From Mucor racemosus (lineage: Eukaryota > Mucoromycota > Mucoromycetes > Mucorales > Mucoraceae), in contig JAPEHQ010000010.1 in NCBI GenBank assembly GCA_027405735.1, positions 1,922,001 through 1,986,000 of the forward strand: a DNA stretch of 64,000 nucleotides. Reading direction: 5' to 3'. The notes below the pieces were generated by a model. The model made no database searches and was not told the origin of the DNA. It saw only the letters and a program-made list of their open reading frames with translations. Both the position numbers and the translations under genes were made by a program. Positions 55,909 to 64,000 of the stretch are shown here, in pieces (the stretch's first letter is position 1; every line of letters begins with the position of its first letter).

Positions 55909-58746
55909 TATCGTGAACCTCCAATATGAACTGATCTCAATACTCTGTGTGGTAAATGTTGATTAGTGCTATTTTTATGTAATATTATACTTGTCCTTAC
56001 CTGGCAACGTTTTCCATTGCTTTACGTCTCATTCTTTCTTTTTGGCTGAGTATTGTATGCATTGGTAACGGTGTGCGCAAAATCCTGAGAGTTTTTTAAT
56101 ATTTAAAACCATATTGTAATAATAATTTACTTACTTTTCAAATAATACAATGACATCTCGACTATTCAAGCGATTGTATTTTCTGTTTCTAACTTGAGGC
56201 GTCAAATATTCTTCAGGATTGTCTGATAAAATAGCGAGATCAAGCAACTGTCGCAATTCTACAAATGTATCCATGACAGTTGGATCACCCAAATTGTGCA
56301 CAAAATCTTCTACAAATCGCACATCTGTATCAAAGTTACTCAGCGCAATTTCTGTCATGATACGTTGATCTGGATTCAACAATAAACCCTTCATGGATTG
56401 ACTCAAATGTTCCAATGCATCAAAATACAGTAGACTCTTGATAGTTTCTGGCAAATTAAGCAAAGCAGCATTAGTTACATTAGTCAAGAAGGTAACTAAA
56501 TCTTGCAAATTTGGACTAGGTTGCTTTTGAATCTCTTCAGATTCCCAATCGTATTCAAACAATTCCAAAAATTCATCCAATTTGGAATTAACCAATTCGA
56601 AAATACGTTTTTCAGCTTTTCGACGGGTATCTTTGAATGTAGAAGTAGCCTTGAGATGAATATGTCCTGAACGATGGAAAGAACGAGTTTCCATCAACAA
56701 CATTTCGAAATCTGGACATGTTGATTCAAAGTATTCAATGTTGATAATAATTTGTACAATCTGTGATAAATTGGTAGATTGCAACTTTTTTAGTAAAATT
56801 GCATTGACTTTTTTAATCAGCAAACTATCCACTGCTTTTTTGAGAATATCGTCCATTTCACCATGTGTCTGACTAAATCCTTCTGCAAATTGATAGAATT
56901 GATGCACAAAGAAGCTAACGTCTCGACAACAAGTAGGGAATACTTTAGAAAATGGTAAGCGAAGAGGGAATCTAGTGCTGGCTTGTTAGAATATAATGGC
57001 TTCCGTTATCACAATCTCTATAACATTTACCCATATCTCTTTATAAATTCACGATCAGGTCGGAATCGGGTATATTGCATTACTTCTTTCAATTCATCAT
57101 CATTTTCTACAGTCATTGGCATACATTCATCTTCCTGCACAATCTTTTCAAAGACTTCGCTGTATTGATTAATCAACAATTCAGAATAACGTTGGAATAG
57201 CGTTAATAATGTCTCTTGTAATGGTTTTACAGAATAATCAAATCCTTCCAATGTTTGAATAAATATCAGTAATGAAAATTTGATTCTCAGGAACAATTCA
57301 GGGTCACTGCATCCTTTCAAACTTTCAGAAACTACCAAAATAACTTTGCCTGTAACCATTTCCCATAAACCATCTACTTCTGCTTGACTTCTGAATTCAG
57401 TTGTATTGTGTAAAATCATATGTTCAATAATAAAAAATCCAACGATATCTTGAAGTAAGAAATCAAACGTTGTTAAATTGCCATCACGCAAGTTGATTGG
57501 TGTGGATAAAGCTAAATTTGCTTGTGCCTGAATAGGATTGAATGTTAGGTTGGTTTACTGTTAATTTTTATATTAGGAAAGCTTACTCTTCTGTCTTCTG
57601 AATAAGATGTCTTAAATTCGTTTCTTTTACCCAATGTTTCATACACATGAATGCAGCGATAAAGGGGCTCAAAATCAATATTGACTTCATCCAAGATACT
57701 GGCTAATACTCTAGTTAATATTAAAGCAACTACTAAAGCTATCAACAACACCTACTTTCCAATCCTTCATTGACAACCATTTCAATTGCTGAATTCACTT
57801 GATGATGTTGAAGATTCTTCAGTTTAGGGTTCTCAGTTGTCTTTGATCTCCATCTTTCTTGCCTTTCTTGCATTCGTTGCATAGCTAAATTTCCAATCTC
57901 TCGAGAAATTTCACGAACTCTTGCTAACCATTCTTTCAATTCAACGGTAACTGTGCCTTTGATAGTATTTTGCATCACTGGTATGCCCTGAGCCAACATT
58001 TTAGCAAAAGTATACTGCGTAATTTGTCCTAAACGATCGTTTTCAAGTCCATCCAATGTCTGATTTACGATTAATACCTGTTGGTGCAGAATGCTTAAAT
58101 TATACTTACTTTCAAAGCTGAATAGTATTTTTTTCTATCTAATAAATCATTTACTTTGTTCGCAGATTCGAGAACAACTAGACTAGATTGAAGTGCTTCA
58201 ATAGCATCCTCTACATTTTGTTGAACTTTTCTAGCATTGGTCAATTCTCGTTTCTATAGTCGAATAATTAAAACTTCTATATCATGCAAAAATATGTGCT
58301 TCTTGCTCACTTTTTGGGCCCATCGTGTACCTCGAGATTGTAAGGTTTCATTGACTTCTGCCAATTTTCTACGCAACTCTACTGATCCTTGTCTTACTTT
58401 CAAGAGTTGGTCTACAGCGTGAACAAATTCCTACAAGGATTTCAATACTTTTTGATTCCACAAAGCCAATTTATTATTTTACCTGATAATGAGAATTACA
58501 CATACGCTCGATTTCTCCATCTTTTTTCCTGATTAAAGTATCTAAAGCATCTAAAAACGCTTCCTGTTTGCCTGTTTCTGTGATATTTTTAATGACAGGA
58601 CCTAATTGTTCCAAGTTTTCAGAATCATCTAAAGTTGCTGAGAAGGTCAACTCTATGCCACTTGCGAAAACACTTGTATCGTTGACAGAAGTCTTTTCCA
58701 TAGACATTGCTAGTCTCCCAAGTTCATCGTTGCTAGTCGCTGGCAT
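55908..58746 (-). CDS. SEC15: Exocyst complex component Sec15
   Basis: Nine exons on the minus strand (58746-58483, 58430-58311, 58253-58110, 58077-57752, 57710-57587, 57527-57031, 56971-56135, 56084-56001, 55944-55908) give 810 residues, like human EXOC6 (804). Introns are 41-59 bp; the 41 bp one at 57711-57751 is the shortest in the window. Recognised blocks: ENLEQLGPVIKNITETGKQE, DGEIERMCNSHYQEFVHAVD then QLLKVR, LAMQRMQERQERWRS, FEPLYRCIHVYETLGK, FDFLLQDIVGFFIIEHMIL and CCRDVSFFVHQFYQFAEGF. Sec15 is the exocyst subunit that binds the vesicle Rab (Sec4) and links secretory vesicles to the plasma membrane. Intron 2 is set at GTGAGC because only that keeps the family spacing. The last exon rests on a strong CAG|GTAAGG donor and CACAG acceptor; without it the protein ends at 55997, 11 residues shorter. 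Confidence 0.94.
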
Positions 58747-60395
58747 TTCTCTTCTTTTTATAAAATGGTTAGTTAAAGAAAAAAAGAAACGAGAGCTTTA
58801 TATGAATTATGTGTTACAATAAAATATTATATAGGTTAATATATAACCTGATGACGCGCAAACAAGGAAGATATTGCTGCAGAACAGGTGCAACAAATTG
58901 AGAGAGAAATATAATTCAACTTCAGTGTTGGATTTGCTCCTTTAATTCAGTACTTAATAAATTAAGGCTTTTTGTCAAGCAGTTTCACGGGGTTTTCTAT
59001 CACTATATATTGTTTTTACTGGTTCAAGTAGCTATCAAAGGTATTTAAATCGACTTGAAAAGCTCATCTCAATGCAGAGGAACTCGAAATACGAGGGCCG
59101 TTTGCCTTTGTAAATAAGAGAAGAATTAATTTTAGAATGTGAACTGTAAGCTAAAAGCTACATCTAGCTTGCTTGGGTGCAGATATAGCACTTGGTATTA
59201 CACTTGGCTTGCTAAATTATTCATTTTTACTGTTTATTCAGCTGTAGCCATTTGGTTTTGCAGTGCTGCTGCTGCAACAACAACGAATTTCGAATTAAAA
59301 GTCCGGTCTTTTTTTTGCTCTTGTGAAATGGATTTGGATCCAATTTAGAAGTTTTTATCCCATTTTCTCGAATTAACAGAGCAGGTATATATAAAGCAGC
59401 TTTAGGCTATTAATCAAAGTATACCTCAAATTTGTTTGTGCATCGAATGGTATAATTTTTATTAAATTTTTTCACTAAAAATATCTAATATTTTGAGAAA
59501 ATGTTAATTTTGGTTTTTTGGCCAAAACTCCAAAAATTAAATAAATAACTGCTCTATAAAAAATTTTAAATTGTGTAAACAATTTATATGTATATTTCAA
59601 ACTAATATATGTTGTAGTAAAATATGTTGTTTTTGCCCTGAAAAAATCCCTGAAGAGAATTTTGATGATTTGAACGCATGATTGTAAGGGTTTTGCAGGT
59701 CTATTCGACATGGATTTTTATGAGCAACTTTTTTTGAGATATTGTAGTAGAAAGTAACTGTAATTTGAGAGTAATCGTTTGGTGTAATTCTGCGCATCTA
59801 AAACTGGCTAAAACTGCCAAAATCAACGCTTTAAAATCGCATGTTTTTAAGCATTTTTGACAGATTTTCCAAAGGTAGCTATATAAAATGGCTTTATATT
59901 AGTGTATTTAGTCATTTATATTTATCCTTCTACATATCAAGCATGCTTTGATGTTAATATTTCTGTGCATTGGCTTCATATCGAATCGGACTGAGTTCAT
60001 TAGTTGAGTGCCACAAACAATCAAAATGAAACTCCTCGATGAATTATGCGTGAAATGATGTAAAATTCGTCTTTTTTGAAAAAATAAAAAATATTCACAA
60101 TGTCTCAAACCTATTTCCATTACAATTGTATAAATTTCAATCTTTGAAAAATTGTTTTTGATTCGTAAAAATCCTTTGAAAATGTGGACATTGCATGCAT
60201 TTCACCCTCCGATTACAAATGAAAAGCTGCAAGATAGGATCAAAAACCTCATATCTGTCTATTGTTACAAAACTTTGAATATCAAGCACCTTCTTCCCTT
60301 CAATTAATATGTATTACAACTAAACAAGCTCATTTTTACAGTTTTATTCTCTTTAAACTATAAAAATAACCATCTCGAAACCAAGTATATTTTCT
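58747..60395. other. Intergenic, no gene recognised
   Basis: About 1.65 kb between the SEC15 start and the DNAJC8 stop. It is T- and A-rich, with repeat-like phrases (TTTTGGCCAAAACTCC near 59516) in the style of repeat A but without a match to it. The open frames at 59139-59348, 59475-59797 and 59908-60120 are short and featureless. Confidence 0.45.
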
Positions 60396-61124
60396 TTACA
60401 ATCCTGATTTTCTAATCTTCTTGACCTTTTTACCACCTTTCTTTTGAAAATCGCGCCAACTACTTACACGAGTATCTCGAGAAGCTTCCCATTGTTTTGT
60501 ATCCTCTGCCTTTCTTTTTCTTTCATTGACCATTTGCTCAGCCTTTCTCTTTTCCGCACCCTCCGCCTCCATTTCCTTCTTCATTTGACGACGTTTTCGA
60601 AGCTCCATTTCTATCAAAATTTCCTTCATTTTTTTCTGCACCTGTGCCCGGCCTTGAGTTGTTTGTAAATAAGGGTATTCTTTCTCATCGAGTATATCAA
60701 TAGAGTCCAATGAGGCTTTGAGTTGAGGGGCTCCTCCTTCAGGGTCCTCTGTCATGATAGGAGCATTTACCTTGATTTCTGTCTTGACCTTGTATCCATT
60801 GTCACGCAATACTTCCACACGAGCTTCTTCAATCACTGTCAAAAGGAATTTGATGCGAGTTTCATCAGTTAATTCAGATTCGGCCTTTTTCAATAGAGCA
60901 AATGCATCTTGTGCATGTTCATGTTTGACTTTATCAGGATGAATCATTAAACTCTTTTTACGATATGCCATCTTGATTGCTTTAGCATCGGGTTTGTTGT
61001 ATGGTAGCTCGAGAATAGCAAAAGGATCCAATTTGAAACAAGCAAGAACTCGCTCTATCTCTACTTGTTTTTCTGACTGAGAGAAGAATTTATCGAGATC
61101 TTCGTCTGTAGTAGATGTTGACAT
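60396..61124 (-). CDS. J-domain protein of the DNAJC8/Spf31 type, splicing-associated
   Basis: Intronless, 242 residues. The J domain (about 33-95) has DPFAILELP, AIKMAYRKKSLMIHPDKV with the HPD motif, and HAQDAFALLKKAESELTDE. After it comes a conserved bridge (EARVEVLRDNGYKVKTEI) and a long charged helix rich in Lys, Glu and Arg (about 165-225). It ends in a basic tail (FQKKGGKKVKKIRKSGL). Length and layout match human DNAJC8 and S. pombe Spf31, nuclear Hsp70 co-chaperones that associate with the spliceosome and SR-protein kinases. It is divergent from the PNUTS-like gene across 265 bp. The start is set by family length and the GAC-ATG position at 61124. Confidence 0.92.
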   Translation of the reverse strand: MSTSTTDEDLDKFFSQSEKQVEIERVLACFKLDPFAILELPYNKPDAKAIKMAYRKKSLMIHPDKVKHEHAQDAFALLKKAESELTDETRIKFLLTVIEEARVEVLRDNGYKVKTEIKVNAPIMTEDPEGGAPQLKASLDSIDILDEKEYPYLQTTQGRAQVQKKMKEILIEMELRKRRQMKKEMEAEGAEKRKAEQMVNERKRKAEDTKQWEASRDTRVSSWRDFQKKGGKKVKKIRKSGL

Positions 61125-61293
61125 GGCGAGAAGAAATTGTAATACGAATTATTCCACAGAGGTGCCATTGAGCATTAATATATTATCAAATAGACGTCAT
61201 CTCACCCAGCGGGAACGACTGCTATAAGTATCAGGTTATAAATTTTTTTCTTTTTTCTTTCTCTTTCATCTTCTTGTTGTAGTTTTATCAAAT

Positions 61294-61300
61294 TATAAAA
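61294..61300 (+). promoter_or_regulatory. TATA box of the PNUTS-like gene
   Basis: TATAAAA 90-96 bp upstream of the proposed first ATG (61390), a spacing similar to MET6 and MIX17 here. It supports transcription starting upstream of the long first intron. Confidence 0.5.
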
Positions 61301-61389
61301 AGATACTTTTTTGTATCAAAACTTTTTTTCTATTAATAATACTATTGTACATATATATAAATATTATATCAACTTTTCGTATAAAACAA

Positions 61390-61667
61390 ATGTCTAGCGG
61401 CACGAATGGTAAGCCTCATATTTTCTTTTCAATATATTAATCAAATCGAAAAAAACAAAAAATTCTGGTGGAAAAAAAAACACTATGGGATACCCAGTCA
61501 AAAAATTGTCAACATTGGCAATACCTAGAAACTTCCATTTTTTTTCCCTCCTCTTTTTCTCAATGTATCCTGTTTAAAAAAAAGCTCACAATGTTCATCA
61601 TATCTGATGTTATCCATATAATCATTTAAAGATTATATTATCACAAAAATCACCACTGCAAAATTCC

Positions 61668-61701
<34 letters not shown>

Positions 61702-61869
61702 ACAGCAATCATAAAAGGAAGAACAAAAAAAAAACAAATAGCGTTTTTTAAAGAAAAAGAATGAAAACGAATCAATTACCTCGGTAAAATGAGTGTACAT
61801 CAATTATTGTATTCGTTTTTCATTTTTTTTTTAAAAAAAATATTAGAAAACGCATGTTTCCTTGATTCC

Positions 61870-61905
<36 letters not shown>

Positions 61906-64000
61906 CTTCAAATTTACTACTACTTTCTTCTGTATTGGAAAAAGAAAAACTGTAAATCGTTGACCTTTTTAAGAATTTTTATTTGTACATGTACATATTT
62001 TACCACTGACACTGAACAAGATTGTTTTTGATTACAATTATTTGGAATAACAATGAATCGACTAGAGGAAGAGGAGGAGAACAGTATACAATGAAATATT
62101 TGGTTAAATTGAAATCGATGTTAAAGAACAAACAAACAGACAGCAGAAAAAGAAAGAGAGAGAGAGAGAGGGAGAGAGGGAGAGAGGAGAGGTGAAAAAG
62201 ATTGGAATCATCTTGTTTTTTCGATTTTTTTTTATATTATATTGATTTTTTTTTATGAAATGTTGAAGTATTAAAATTGAATTTTTAATTACAAACAGAA
62301 GAAAATCCGATAAATGGAGGTGTTACCAGCGTAAAAGGTGCGTGGAGAAATGCCAGTGTGAAACTGAAATAGGGGTGTGTTTCTTTACATGTTTGTGCAC
62401 GCATGACATGCGTTTAAAAGGCAAACATGTTTAGAAATAAACTCCAACATTATGTCAAAAATGGATATTAATCTTTTTTATACATCTCTTATAGTTGAAA
62501 TGCCATCAAATCAAAACTCTATAGCTGCATTGGAGGAATTCAAGCATGGAATTAAATCCGTCGATGATTATCAAAAATATCTAGCTTTATTACAAAACAC
62601 CAGTGAATATAAATCGAATCAATTTGAGCCTTTATTCAAAACTTTGGACAGTGTCGTATTAAGCAGGTATGTTTTATTAGTTTATACATATTAAGTGCTG
62701 TACTAATTTATATGTAGTATTGGTGAATCACAAGAATTTGGTAAGGTTATGAAGCAATTAGCAGATGTTGCCTGCAACTCTTGGAATGAAGATATGATCA
62801 AATCTCTTTTGAAGGTAAGACGACTTCATGTCAAATTTTTGAGCGTTTTTTTTTTTAACCAAATAATTGCTTGAATTAGATTATGGATCATATACCGCTT
62901 CATTTGGATGTTTTGATTAAAAACTCTTTGGGGTTTTGTGTCAAAAATATCAAAAAAAATGCAATTGAAAATAATAATACTGAAATTATCGAATTAACTA
63001 ATGCTTTGATTGAAAAATGGAAAGTTCTACAAAAGAAATCAGGCTTAAATGCCAATGGCAAGCGTAACAGCCCTGATAGATGTAAGCATAAAAATGTAAA
63101 TTCAGGAACACTCATTGATTTTTTATGATAGCTTCCTCTACCTCTCCACCTTCCTCGATTGAGTCACCTGTTAAAAAGCAAATTAAACTTGAAATTCAAA
63201 AAGAGCCTCCCACCAGACCTAAAGCTATGGCTGATCTTAACTTTTTATCATCTTTGAGAGACTCTAAAAAATATCCTAATACTCGTCCTATTTATAATGT
63301 TGACAAGATTCTCGAAGGATTTGGAAATAAGCTTGTAAAATCAAGCACTCTTCTAGATAATGATTCCATTTTGAGTCATATGAAGAGAGAAGCAGCTAAT
63401 AATTCTACTTCTGATGCTGCTGACTCTCCAAAGAGAAAAAGAGTTCGCTTTAAGGATGATTTATTCGAAATTAGAGAATATGAAAAGAATCCTGAGGAGT
63501 GGACTAGCTTTGTAAGTGTGATATACCTGTATCATACAATGAAATTAATTCACTAACCTCATAACAACCATGTAGGATGCCAATGGAAAAAGTGTGGAGC
63601 ACCAATATGGTAATGCCCGTGATTTAGATGTAAAAGAGGGCCAAAACGCATTTATGCATGTTCCACAAATTGCTTGGTACACACCGTTGGAACTTCGGTT
63701 TGATTTGGACAGTGCCAATTCAAGTCTAAATGTTCGTAGCCTTACTCAAAGTAATGAAGCTTTGGCTCAAGATGATCGTGAGAAACTTGCATTGGCTGCT
63801 ATTTATACTAGTCCACAACATATTCCACCTTCTCCTGCAGAACCAGATGAGATACCAAAATTCGATTCTGATGACTCTGTTCCAGTTATTCCTTTAGATG
63901 ATACAGAATCATTACCTGTATCGACACCAATGACTACCATTTCTTCCTCTTCCCCACCTCCACCACCTCCACCTCCATCTCATCTTTCTTCTTCAGCAGT
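61390..64000 (+). CDS. PNUTS-like PP1 regulatory protein, 5' part (runs off the window)
   Basis: Seven exons are visible: 61390-61408, 62299-62337, 62495-62666, 62718-62814, 62880-63081, 63132-63511 and 63576 to the edge, giving 444 residues so far. A TFIIS N-terminal (LW) domain is seen around 70-160: SWNEDMIKSLLKIMDHIPLH, LDVLIKNSLGFCVKNIKK and ELTNALIEKWKVLQKK. At about 275, KRKRVRFKDDLFEIREYEKN holds an RVxF-type PP1 docking site (RVRF). A proline run (PPPPPPPPS) is near the edge. The combination TFIIS-N plus RVxF is that of PNUTS/PPP1R10 and fission yeast Ppn1, which targets PP1 to RNA polymerase II termination. Exons 1 and 2 are my proposal: they join in frame with GT-AG borders over introns of 890 and 157 bp. 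Otherwise translation starts near 62452 or 62500. Confidence 0.82.
61669..61905. repeat. A31 and T29 runs in the long first intron
   Basis: 31 adenines (61669-61699) and 29 thymines (61877-61905) lie 177 bp apart inside the proposed 890 bp intron, followed by a GA-rich microsatellite at about 62153-62190. Transcribed together, the two runs could pair. Confidence 0.75.

Noticed and set aside
1..64000. CRISPR arrays, bacterial operons and ribosome binding sites
   Set aside because: The window is eukaryotic with spliceosomal introns; no regularly spaced repeats with unique spacers occur. I also saw no tRNA or rRNA gene, but short RNA genes could be missed by eye.

Overview
The window is a 64 kb piece of an AT-rich fungal nuclear genome. 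It is most likely from Mucoromycota, probably Mucorales; this is an inference. The evidence is spliceosomal genes with very short GT-AG introns (mostly 41-80 bp), a fungal gene set (CYP61/ERG5, an APSES regulator, Kre9/KNH-type wall protein, MIX17, exocyst Sec15) and a clear Ral-type GTPase, which is not expected in Dikarya. Highly expressed genes (MET6, RPL35) show strong codon bias (GGT, GCT, CGT, AAG). I rebuilt exon-intron structures by hand from reading frame, GT-AG borders, TACTAA-like branch sites and family alignment. Where two readings are possible I say so.

Layout. 1-529: 3' end of a GMC oxidoreductase. 3.8-6.1 kb: MET6. 8.1-8.9 kb: RPL35. 9.3-11.0 kb (minus): APSES/StuA-type transcription factor, divergent from 12.2-14.8 kb, a MIT-domain protein. 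15.0-15.4 kb (minus): small orphan. 15.7-26.4 kb: gene-free repeat field. 26.5-28.4 kb: ERG5. 30.2-36.5 kb: a degenerate repeat split by an intact Ty3/Gypsy retrotransposon. 36.8-45.0 kb: dense gene block with an IF1-like ATPase inhibitor (minus), MIX17 (plus), V-ATPase subunit C (minus), a CH-kinase-C1 protein (plus) and a Ral GTPase (minus). 45.6-46.4 kb: GPI wall protein. 46.7-52.4 kb: second repeat field. 52.6-64 kb: RhoGEF (minus), mitochondrial TPR protein (plus), SEC15 (minus), DNAJC8/Spf31 (minus) and the 5' part of a PNUTS-like PP1 regulator (plus).

The two repeat fields share long diverged blocks: a 1-1.4 kb element (repeat A, four copies, two per orientation) and a 3-4 kb segment that carries a dynein intermediate-chain pseudogene. 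Comparing copies reveals two clean insertions. One is a 220 bp solo LTR with a 5 bp target duplication. The other is a 5,048 bp Gypsy element with identical 102 bp LTRs and a 4 bp target duplication, whose 3' non-coding part holds an unusual array of AGCTCGT/ACGAGCT hairpins.

Functional links are modest. IF1-like inhibitor and MIX17, both mitochondrial, share a 284 bp divergent promoter. The CH-kinase, Ral GTPase, RhoGEF and Sec15 are all polarity or exocytosis related (Ral binds exocyst subunits in animals), but they are not adjacent enough to imply co-regulation.
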